From contig DFYJ01000062.1 of NCBI GenBank assembly GCA_002383325.1, positions 1-6,795 of the forward strand: a DNA stretch of 6,795 nucleotides. The letters are read 5' to 3'. Both the position numbers and the translations under genes were made by a program. A model generated the notes under the pieces. The model was not told the origin of the DNA and made no database searches. It saw only the letters and a list, made by a program, of their open reading frames with translations. Within the stretch, counting starts at the first letter, position 1. The number at the start of each line of letters is the position of its first letter. The DNA is from Candidatus Aminicenantes bacterium UBA4085. Its GTDB lineage: Bacteria; Acidobacteriota; Aminicenantia; Aminicenantales; UBA4085. Of this stretch, positions 1-6,527 are shown in pieces.

Positions 1-215
1 CCGCCGTCCATCTCGTCCGGCGATTCCGCGCGGGAGGGCCCGCCGCGCGCCCCCTGGCCGCGGCCGGGCTGGGCGCGCTGACGCTGCTCGTCGTAGCCGG
101 TTTCTTCGAGTACAACTTCGGCGATTCCGAGGTCGCCCAGCTTTTCCTCCTGCTGCTGGCCTTGCCATTCGCCCCCGAATCCGTCCCCGCATCCGAGAAC
201 GGTCCTCCGGCATGA
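1..215 (+). CDS. O-antigen ligase/polymerase-like membrane protein, C-terminal fragment
   Basis: Only the last 70 codons are in the window (first full codon at 3, TGA at 213-215). The translation has an arginine-rich loop, then a hydrophobic segment, the motif FFEYNFGDSEV, a second hydrophobic segment (AQLFLLLLALPF), and a short polar tail. A FEYNFGDSEV-like motif before a last membrane helix is typical of the C-terminus of Wzy_C/O-antigen ligase family proteins. These inner-membrane enzymes transfer or polymerise O-antigen on the periplasmic side. The stop codon overlaps the ATG of the next gene in an ATGA, so the two are probably translationally coupled. The family call rests on this one motif and the membrane pattern, because the catalytic loop lies outside the window. 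Whether it is a ligase (WaaL) or a polymerase (Wzy) cannot be told. Confidence 0.7.
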   Translation, partial: AVHLVRRFRAGGPAARPLAAAGLGALTLLVVAGFFEYNFGDSEVAQLFLLLLALPFAPESVPASENGPPA

Positions 216-1393
216 AGCCCGGCCGGCTTGTTCGCCGCTCGATTCTCCTTCTCCTCGCCTTCTATCTCCTCTGGCTCGGCTGGCGGGGGGTTTCCTTCCA
301 CCGCTACTCCGGGATCATCGAAGGAGATGCGACGACTGCCGCCGACGCCGCGCCTCCCGTCTTCGAGCTCGAGGGCGTCTACCACATGCACAGCCGGTTC
401 TCGGACGGACACCGGACCATGGACGAGATCGCCTCCATCGCGGCGGAAGCCGGTTTGGACTTCGTCGTCGTAACCGACCACGGGGCACCCAACCGCGGCT
501 CTCTCGCGGCCGCCGGACGCAGGCGCGGCGTGCTCGTCCTGGCCGGCACGGAGATCTCGACCAACCGCGGGCATCTGGCGGCCCTGGGCTTCGACCCACC
601 CGGGCAGGACTTCAGCCGCATCGCCGATAACGCCGCAGCCCAGGTCGCCGCCGCCGGGGGCTTCACGGTCATCGCCCATCCCTACGCCAAAACCGCCTGG
701 TCCTGGGGCCCATGGGCGGGCTATTCGGGCTTGGAGATCCTCAACAGCGAGGTCGTGGCCAAGCGCGCCCCCTTCCGGACCCTGCTCTTCGCCCCCCTCC
801 TGCTTATCCGGCCGGAGGCGGCCCTGTCGGCTCTTGTCGGCCCGCCGCTTCGCGAGACCGCGGCCTGGGATCGCTGGGGGGCCGAGCGGCCGGTGCACGG
901 CTATTTCGCCTCCGACGCCCATTTCGCCTATCGCGGCCTGCTGCGGCTTTTCCATACCCATGTCCTGCTCGACGCTTCCGCGGCGGAAAATTTCGCCGCG
1001 GCCCGCCGCCAGGTCTTCGGGGCCTTGCGGGAGGGCCGTTTTTACAGCGCCGTCGAAGCGGCCGCCGAGGCGGACGGCTTTCGCTATTGGGCCGCCCATT
1101 CTGGTAGAATCACGCTCATGGGAGGCACCATCGATCCCGGAACGGACGAAGGCGGCCCGGCGGGCGGGCCCGTGCGCCTGACTGTGCGGACGCCGTTTGC
1201 CTTCGCCCACGAAGCGCGCCTGCTCCGCAACGGCGCCGCGGTCGCCTCGGGGACGGGGCCGGAGCTTGTCTACGAGACGGACGTCCCGGGTTCCTACCGG
1301 GTCGAGGTCTTCCTGCGGGAGCGGACGCCGCTGCGCGCCGGCATCCCCTGGATCGCCTCCAACCCCATCTTCATCGGCAAGGCAAAGTCATGA
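212..1393 (+). CDS. Membrane-anchored PHP-domain metallohydrolase (CehA/McbA-like)
   Basis: This 393-residue protein has a basic N-terminus (KPGRLVRR), a hydrophobic segment at about residues 10-27 and then a PHP domain. The PHP metal-site motifs are all present: YHMHS (H58, H60), D65 in FSDG, TDH (D89, H90), GTE (E114), GH (H121), AHP (H156) and SDAH (D235, H237). Residues about 300-393 look like a beta-rich appended domain ending in PWIASNPIFI, an ending seen in CehA-type PHP proteins. PHP domains are metal-dependent phosphoesterases or hydrolases; the substrate here is unknown. Positive charges before the helix predict that the catalytic part lies outside the cytoplasm (inference). The start ATG overlaps the preceding stop, no good Shine-Dalgarno precedes it, and the end overlaps rfaE1. 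It therefore sits between two LPS-related genes and may act on an envelope glycan or phospho-intermediate, which is unproven. Confidence 0.85.
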   Translation: MKPGRLVRRSILLLLAFYLLWLGWRGVSFHRYSGIIEGDATTAADAAPPVFELEGVYHMHSRFSDGHRTMDEIASIAAEAGLDFVVVTDHGAPNRGSLAAAGRRRGVLVLAGTEISTNRGHLAALGFDPPGQDFSRIADNAAAQVAAAGGFTVIAHPYAKTAWSWGPWAGYSGLEILNSEVVAKRAPFRTLLFAPLLLIRPEAALSALVGPPLRETAAWDRWGAERPVHGYFASDAHFAYRGLLRLFHTHVLLDASAAENFAAARRQVFGALREGRFYSAVEAAAEADGFRYWAAHSGRITLMGGTIDPGTDEGGPAGGPVRLTVRTPFAFAHEARLLRNGAAVASGTGPELVYETDVPGSYRVEVFLRERTPLRAGIPWIASNPIFIGKAKS

Positions 1394-2361
1394 TCAACTG
1401 CGATCCGGCCAGGCTCAAGCGCCTGGTCAAGAAATTCGGCGGCCGCCGGGTGCTGGTCCTGGGCGACCTGATGCTGGACAAGTACATCTGGGGCGGCGTA
1501 TCGCGCATCTCGCCCGAGGCGCCCGTTCCGGTGGTCGAGGTCCAGCGCAGCACCCAGGCGCTGGGCGGGGCCGGCAACGTCGAACGCAACGTGGCCGGGC
1601 TGGGCGCCTCCCCCGTATTGGTCGGGCTGGTCGGCGACGACCCGGAGGGGGCCTGGATCAAGCGCCACGCGGCCGAGACGCGGGGCATCATGGTCGAGGA
1701 TGGCCGCCCGACCACGGTCAAGACCCGCATCATCGCCCACCACCAGCAGGTCGTGCGGGTCGACCAGGAGCGCCGCAAGCCCGTGCCGGCCGAGATCGAA
1801 GCCCGCATCGTGGCTTTCATCCGCAGGGACAAGCCCGAGGGGATCATCGTCTCGGACTACAACAAGGGCATCGTCACCCGGTCGCTCATGGAGAAGATCC
1901 TGCCGCTGGCCAGGGAGCGGCGGATCCCCGTCTTTGTCGATCCCAAAGTCGAGAACTTCGCCGTCTACTCCCCGATCACGCTCATTTCGCCCAACCACCA
2001 TGAAGCGGCCCGGGTCGTACGGCACACCTGCCTGACCAACGCCGAGGTGGAGCAGGCCGGGCGCGAAATCATGGCCATGATCGAGACGGCCTACCTGGTC
2101 ATCAAGCGCGGCGAGCAGGGCATGTCGCTATTTGAAAAAGGCAAGCCGGCCGTGCATATTCCGACCATCGCCCGGGAGGTGTTCGACGTCACGGGCGCCG
2201 GCGACACGGTCATCGCGGCCGCGGCCCTGGCCTTGTTGTCGGGGGCGTCCCTGCTGGAGGCCGCGGTCATCGCCAACGCCGCCGGCGGGGTTGTGGTCGG
2301 CAAGATCGGCACGGCCACCTGCTCCCCCAAGGAACTGCTCCAAGCCCTCGAGCGCTACTAA
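1390..2361 (+). CDS. rfaE1: D-glycero-beta-D-manno-heptose-7-phosphate kinase
   Basis: This is a PfkB/ribokinase-fold sugar kinase of 323 residues. It phosphorylates D-glycero-beta-D-manno-heptose 7-phosphate at C1 with ATP, in the ADP-heptose pathway that supplies the LPS inner core. Family motifs are GDLMLDKYIWG (25-35) followed by RISPEAPVPVV (39-49), GGAGNV (59-64), DYNKG (156-160), DPK (184-186), SPNHHEA (200-206) and the catalytic anion-hole motif VTGAGDTV (267-274, base D272). The stretch NAAGGVVVGKIGTAT (296-310) is close to HldE N-terminal domains. The protein ends after domain I, so the adenylyltransferase half (RfaE2) must be encoded elsewhere. The ATG overlaps the preceding TGA, with a weak AAGG at 1379-1382 as Shine-Dalgarno, which suggests translational coupling. 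It is the last gene of this operon; a 29-bp inverted repeat starts 2 bases after the TAA. Related PfkB kinases are possible but the heptose-kinase motifs are strong. Confidence 0.93.
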   Translation: MINCDPARLKRLVKKFGGRRVLVLGDLMLDKYIWGGVSRISPEAPVPVVEVQRSTQALGGAGNVERNVAGLGASPVLVGLVGDDPEGAWIKRHAAETRGIMVEDGRPTTVKTRIIAHHQQVVRVDQERRKPVPAEIEARIVAFIRRDKPEGIIVSDYNKGIVTRSLMEKILPLARERRIPVFVDPKVENFAVYSPITLISPNHHEAARVVRHTCLTNAEVEQAGREIMAMIETAYLVIKRGEQGMSLFEKGKPAVHIPTIAREVFDVTGAGDTVIAAAALALLSGASLLEAAVIANAAGGVVVGKIGTATCSPKELLQALERY

Positions 2362-2363
2362 AA

Positions 2364-2468
2364 AGGGGTCAGGTCTTGACATTTGACATTTTCGTTGCCG
2401 TTTTTCGGCAATTTCGCCAAAAAACAGCCCGAAAAGTCAAAAATGTCAAATGTCAAGACCTGACCCCT
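2364..2468. repeat. 105-bp palindromic element with perfect 29-bp inverted arms (REP/MITE-like)
   Basis: The left arm (2364-2392) begins AGGGGTCAGGTCTTGACA and continues through TTTGACATTTT. The right arm (2440-2468) is its exact reverse complement, 29 of 29 bases. The 47-base centre is AT-rich and holds a smaller hairpin, TTGCCG at 2395-2400 pairing with CGGCAA at 2406-2411 around a T5 loop. The element fills the whole gap between rfaE1 and the convergent phosphoesterase, and its last two bases form part of that gene's TAG stop. From memory, GGGGTCAGGTCTTG-type ends occur next to Y1/REP-associated tyrosine transposases in several phyla, so a non-autonomous mobile repeat is my preferred reading. 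It could also act as a bidirectional terminator or mRNA-stabilising stem, although no uridine run follows either arm directly. No convincing target duplication is seen. Confidence 0.8.
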
Positions 2469-2952
2469 ATCTGATCCCGACGATTTCGGCTGAATTTGTC
2501 GCGGGGTTATAGAGGGCGACGGTGCTCCGGCCGGTCAGCCACCCGCCCGTCTCCCCCGGATTGACAATCAGGGTGCGGCGCGCCTCCCTGACTTCCTCCC
2601 GATGGGTGTGGCCGTAGATCAGAAGGTCGTACTTCCCGGAGACGACATATCGTTCAACCGACACATCCAAATGGGTGACCAGGATCTTCCGCCCGGCATG
2701 CTCCAATACCAACGGCGCCTCGCGGATCGTCCCGAAAGGCTCCAAGGCCTTGCGCAACCCGTTTTTTTCCCCATCGCAATTGCCGAAAACCGCCCTGACC
2801 GGACATCCCGCCCCGGCCAACTCCTTGGCCGCGAAAGGGGCCACGAAGTCCCCGGCGTGGATGACCAGATCGCACCCGGCCGCCTGGAACAGCCTCGCCG
2901 CTTCCCTGAGCGTGTCCCGATTGTCGTGCGAGTCCGAAAGAATCCCGATCAT
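2467..2952 (-). CDS. Metallophosphoesterase, YfcE/MJ0936 family
   Basis: This compact 161-residue calcineurin-like phosphoesterase has the full motif set: SDSHDN (D7, H9), HAGDF (D35), GNCDGEK (N58), THLD (H94) and GHTH (H115, H117), followed by NPGET (131-135). Together these residues hold the two-metal centre. Family members hydrolyse phosphodiesters such as bis-pNPP in vitro, with physiological substrates mostly unknown. It lacks a signal peptide or membrane segment and should be cytosolic. It is transcribed towards rfaE1 and alone on its strand. The start is fixed by the family-typical opening MIGILSDSH; no Shine-Dalgarno lies upstream, but a perfect TATAAT lies six bases before the ATG. 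Its TAG stop overlaps the end of the 105-bp inverted-repeat element, so an insertion there may have set the present C-terminus. The length is normal for the family, so truncation is at most slight. Confidence 0.92.
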   Translation of the reverse strand: MIGILSDSHDNRDTLREAARLFQAAGCDLVIHAGDFVAPFAAKELAGAGCPVRAVFGNCDGEKNGLRKALEPFGTIREAPLVLEHAGRKILVTHLDVSVERYVVSGKYDLLIYGHTHREEVREARRTLIVNPGETGGWLTGRSTVALYNPATNSAEIVGIR

Positions 2953-2958
2953 GAAAGC

Positions 2959-2964
2959 ATTATA
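2959..2964 (-). promoter_or_regulatory. Probable -10 box of a leaderless phosphoesterase transcript
   Basis: On the minus strand the sequence reads TATAAT GCTTTC ATG. The hexamer matches the sigma70 -10 consensus perfectly and lies six bases from the start codon, which places the expected transcription start on or next to the A of the ATG. No Shine-Dalgarno is present. The -35 region at usual spacing is poor (CCGAGT at a 17-base spacer) and no TGn extension is seen. Promoter activity is inferred. Confidence 0.5.
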
Positions 2965-3049
2965 CGGGAATGCGGTCTAAAACTCGGAAATACAGTCCAT
3001 CATCTATGGGACGAGGAGTCTCGGGGGGGCAGGTACGCGGGCTCGGCAG

Positions 3050-3069
3050 CCCTAAGCGCCAGCTTAGGG
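3050..3069. repeat. 8-bp hairpin with 4-base loop
   Basis: CCCTAAGC (3050-3057) and GCTTAGGG (3062-3069) are exact reverse complements around GCCA, with one further G-U pair possible outside. It forms the first inner stem of the 182-bp nested element. No uridine run follows on either strand, so a factor-independent terminator is unlikely. Confidence 0.7.
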
Positions 3070-3149
3070 TGGACGAGCGAGCGGGCATGGTTCAATCCTC
3101 ATTCTGGAATATTCTGATTGAATGGGGATAGGGAGCGAGCGAGGAGCGT

Positions 3150-3173
3150 ACACCGTTTTTATAAAAACGGTGT
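3150..3173. repeat. 24-nt perfect palindrome
   Basis: The half-site ACACCGTTTTTA (3150-3161) is followed immediately by its exact reverse complement (3162-3173). A T-G pair can extend it by one. It is the third inner stem of the 182-bp element. As RNA it would form a strong stem with almost no loop and an A/U-rich top. As DNA it could be a dimeric protein site or a cruciform. It is not placed at a known promoter, and it lies 50 bases upstream of the tRNA -35 box. Confidence 0.75.
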
Positions 3174-3222
3174 GGGGAAACGAGCGTGCCTGCCTCCCGA
3201 GCCCCAAGTCCCCTCTTTTTCC

Positions 3223-3251
3223 TTGACCTCTCGGGACGTTTTCATTAGACT
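3223..3251 (+). promoter_or_regulatory. Sigma70-type promoter of tRNA-Val
   Basis: TTGACC (3223-3228) and TAGACT (3246-3251) are separated by exactly 17 bases and match the -35 and -10 consensus at 5 of 6 and 4 of 6 positions. Transcription would start near 3258, about 20 bases before the tRNA. The GC-rich stretch after the -10 box (GTACGCGCC) resembles the discriminators of stable-RNA promoters under stringent control, which is an inference. This is the only convincing promoter seen upstream of thrS. Confidence 0.7.
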
Positions 3252-3277
3252 GTACGCGCCTTAAAGCGTTGAAAAAC

Positions 3278-3352
3278 AGGCGCGTAGCTCAGTGGGAGAG
3301 CGCTTCCCTGACACGGAAGAGGTCGTGGGTTCAATCCCCTCCGCGCCTACCA
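3278..3352 (+). tRNA. tRNA-Val (anticodon GAC)
   Basis: The 75-nt cloverleaf is complete. The acceptor stem is A1-G7 (3278-3284) with seven pairs to 3342-3348. The D arm is GCTC/GAGC with loop AGTGGGA (3287-3301). The anticodon arm is CTTCC/GGAAG (3303-3319) with loop CTGACAC, so the anticodon GAC lies at 3310-3312. The variable loop is AGGTC, the T loop is TTCAATC (3330-3336), the discriminator is A and CCA is encoded at 3350-3352. GAC reads GUC and GUU valine codons, and GTC is a very common valine codon in the flanking genes. One oddity is a T-T mismatch in the T stem (3326 with 3340, positions 50 and 64); the other four T-stem pairs are G-C. No terminator follows, so the tRNA may be processed from a transcript that continues into thrS. 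Confidence 0.93.
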
Positions 3353-3570
3353 CTCGCGCCGCAAGCAAGGAACACGGCCTGAATACAATGGCTCGCCTCA
3401 CGTTTTCCGCCGCACCGGCCGAACTTAATTGATGGCCGGGCCGGATCTCTCCGTGAACAAAGGGGTCTTGCGACCGGGCTTGTTCGGGGGAGTTGTCGTC
3501 TTTGCGTCCGCCGCATGGACGGGCCGACGGCTCTCGTGAGCATATGGGTAGGAAGGAAACGGACGAACCG
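3353..3570 (+). other. Leader/spacer between tRNA-Val and thrS
   Basis: These 218 bases hold no convincing gene. I see one modest stem, CCGGCC (3415-3420) with GGCCGG (3434-3439) around a 13-base loop, and a short GGTC/GACC pair near 3464-3474. TACAAT at 3384-3389 resembles a -10 box but lacks a matching -35. There is no T-box-like antiterminator, no uridine-run terminator and no clear copy of the ThrRS-binding anticodon-like operator known from E. coli. It is most simply the 5' leader of thrS. TTG at 3493 and ATG at 3544 are in frame with thrS but are less likely starts. Confidence 0.4.
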
Positions 3571-5367
<1,797 letters not shown>

Positions 5368-5384
5368 ATTCATGTGAATCTCCG

Positions 5385-5391
5385 AAGGAGG
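5385..5391 (+). promoter_or_regulatory. Strong Shine-Dalgarno deciding the AUU start of infC
   Basis: AAGGAGG lies seven bases before ATT at 5399. In the infC frame there is a TGA at 5375-5377, and no ATG, GTG or TTG between it and ATG 5459. The residues encoded just before 5459 (RTNE) match the conserved IF3 N-terminal region, so translation must begin upstream, and ATT is the only start candidate at the right distance from this site. Confidence 0.85.
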
Positions 5392-5398
5392 AGCCCCC

Positions 5399-6037
5399 AT
5401 TTACCGCAGACACCCGTTTCCGCCCCCGGCCAAGCAGCGACCGCACCGGACCAACGAGATGATCCGGAACCCCGAGATCCGCGTCCTGGACGACGAGAAA
5501 AAACCGCTGGGCGTCATGTCCGCGGCCGACGCCCTCGTCCTGGCGCGCCAGCGGGGCATGGACCTGGTCGAGATCGCGCCCCTGGCTCAGCCGCCCGTGT
5601 GCCGGATCATGGACTACGGCAAGTTCCTCTACGAAGTCCACAAGAAAGAGCACGAGGCCAAGAAGAACCAGAAGCAGGTCCAGATCAAGGAGATCAAGTT
5701 CCGGCCCAAGATCTCGGTCCACGACTACACCTTCAAGCTGAACCACGTGAAGCGGTTCCTGGAGGAAGGCAACAAGGTCAAGATCACGGTCATGCTGCGC
5801 GGCCGGGAGAAGTCCCGGCCCGAGCTCGGCCACCAGGTCCTGGACAAGGTCGCCCAGGACTGCCTGGAGCTGGGCAAGCTGGACGGGGGCCCGCGGAGAC
5901 TGGACTGGGCCGTGTCGGCCCTCCTCGTACCGATTAAGACAGGAGGCAAAGATGCCAAAGCTAAAAACCCACAGGGGAGCCCGCAAGCGGTTCCAAGTGA
6001 CCGCCCGCAAGAAGGTGGTCCACAAGAAGGCGTTTAA
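5399..6037 (+). CDS. infC: Translation initiation factor IF-3, AUU start, with C-terminal tail
   Basis: IF3 binds the 30S subunit, prevents 50S joining and checks start-codon and initiator-tRNA pairing. From ATT 5399 the product has 212 residues. The N-domain includes RTNEMIRNPEIRV (17-29) and CRIMDYGKF (68-76). A lysine-rich linker helix follows (about 77-95), then the C-domain with IKEIKFRP (96-103), RGRE (134-137) and the last strand near SALLVPIK (173-180). Usual IF3 ends here. This frame continues for 32 hydrophilic residues rich in G, P, Q, K and D, overlapping the start of rpmI by 86 bases. AUU is the rare start that IF3 itself discriminates against, the basis of infC autoregulation in E. 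coli. The segment before the last strand (PRRLDWAVS) is less typical than the usual PxLEGRxM. A TAA in another frame at 5935-5937 raises the alternative of a frameshift or sequence error removing a normal stop. Confidence 0.93.
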   Translation: MYRRHPFPPPAKQRPHRTNEMIRNPEIRVLDDEKKPLGVMSAADALVLARQRGMDLVEIAPLAQPPVCRIMDYGKFLYEVHKKEHEAKKNQKQVQIKEIKFRPKISVHDYTFKLNHVKRFLEEGNKVKITVMLRGREKSRPELGHQVLDKVAQDCLELGKLDGGPRRLDWAVSALLVPIKTGGKDAKAKNPQGSPQAVPSDRPQEGGPQEGV

Positions 6038-6152
6038 GAGCCACATCCTGACCAAGAAGGAGTCCAACCGCAAGCGCGGCCTGGGACAGAAGGGCTTGGT
6101 CAGCAAGGCCGACCGCCCGGCCATCAAGAAGCTGCTGCCCTACGAGTTCTAA
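5952..6152 (+). CDS. rpmI: 50S ribosomal protein L35
   Basis: This 66-residue, strongly basic protein has the family opening MPKLKTHRGARKRF, the central HILTKK (35-40), KRG and the ending LPYEF, all as expected for bL35 of the large ribosomal subunit. AGGAGG at 5941-5946 lies five bases upstream of the ATG. The first 86 bases are also read by the extended infC frame, so ribosomes finishing infC would run through this start. That arrangement favours coupling or competition. The length is normal. The TAA overlaps the purine-rich Shine-Dalgarno of rplT. Confidence 0.97.
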   Translation: MPKLKTHRGARKRFQVTARKKVVHKKAFKSHILTKKESNRKRGLGQKGLVSKADRPAIKKLLPYEF

Positions 6153-6164
6153 GGGAGAACGATC

Positions 6165-6527
6165 ATGCCGAGAGTCAAACGCGGACCAAAAAGAAAGAAC
6201 AGCCGCACCAAAACGCTCCAGCTGGCCAAGGGGTTCTGGGGCGCCAGGAGCTCCAACAAGCGCACCGCCATGGAAGCGGTCGAGCACGCCCTGCAGTACT
6301 CCTACCGCGATCGGCGGACCCGCAAGCGCGACTTCCGACGTCTCTGGATCATCCGGGTCAAGGCGGCGGCCGGCCTGCACGGCCTGGCCTACAGCCGGTT
6401 CATCAACGGCCTCAAGAAGCTCGGCATCGACCTGGACCGCAAGGTCCTGGCCGAGCTGGCCGTGAGCGCGCCGGAGACGTTCGGGCGCATCGCGGCGAAA
6501 GCCAAAGATGCCGTCGCCCAGCCTTGA
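6165..6527 (+). CDS. rplT: 50S ribosomal protein L20
   Basis: This 120-residue basic protein has the bL20 signatures MPRVKRG, KGFWGARS (22-29), YSYRDRRTRKRDFRRLWIIR (45-64) and YSRFINGLKKLGIDLDRKVLA (76-96). It binds 23S rRNA and is needed for early 50S assembly. In several bacteria L20 also represses its own operon by binding mRNA near infC/rpmI; no such operator could be recognised by eye here. AAGGGAG (6151-6157) lies seven bases before the ATG, 12 bases after rpmI ends. The last 20 bases overlap the proposed pheS start. Confidence 0.97.
   Translation: MPRVKRGPKRKNSRTKTLQLAKGFWGARSSNKRTAMEAVEHALQYSYRDRRTRKRDFRRLWIIRVKAAAGLHGLAYSRFINGLKKLGIDLDRKVLAELAVSAPETFGRIAAKAKDAVAQP

Larger units (their letters stand above)
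3020..3201. repeat. 182-bp nested inverted-repeat element (MITE-like or structured RNA)
   Basis: The outer ends are imperfect inverted repeats. CTCGGG at 3020-3025, CAGG at 3030-3033, ACG at 3035-3037 and CTCG at 3042-3045 pair in order with CCCGAG (3196-3201), CCTG (3189-3192), CGT (3185-3187) and CGAG (3181-3184), with a G-U pair and small bulges. Inside are three stems in a row: CCCTAAGC/GCTTAGGG (3050-3069), TTCAATC/GATTGAA (3091-3122) and a 24-nt perfect palindrome (3150-3173). GAGCGAGCG is repeated directly at 3075-3083 and 3133-3141. No reading frame here looks coding. The architecture fits a non-autonomous transposable repeat, or an RNA with a closing helix and three branches. It occupies most of the 325-base gap between the phosphoesterase and the tRNA. 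The pairing is visible; the function is not. Confidence 0.55.

Noticed and set aside
2357..2471. Target-site duplication (CTA) flanking the 29-bp inverted repeat
   Set aside because: CTA occurs at 2358-2360 and at 2467-2469, but the copies are not placed symmetrically at the element ends and three bases are too few to trust.
2602..3117. 171-codon plus-strand frame across the phosphoesterase and the 182-bp element
   Set aside because: Most of it is antisense to the phosphoesterase, whose catalytic motifs are intact. The remainder crosses the inverted-repeat element and has no recognisable family.
3075..3188. Repeated GAGCGAGCG units as a CRISPR-like or tandem array
   Set aside because: There are only two good copies of 9 bases at irregular spacing, without uniform spacers or cas genes.
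3493..3570. TTG 3493 or ATG 3544 as the thrS start
   Set aside because: They add residues rich in R, G and P or charged residues without homology to ThrRS. ATG 3571 gives an opening (MNDDKN) closer to other TGS-less ThrRS proteins, although the Shine-Dalgarno is not decisive.
3353..3570. T-box riboswitch or attenuator before thrS
   Set aside because: I could not find a T-box sequence, a specifier loop or a terminator with a uridine run; only one 6-bp stem is clear.
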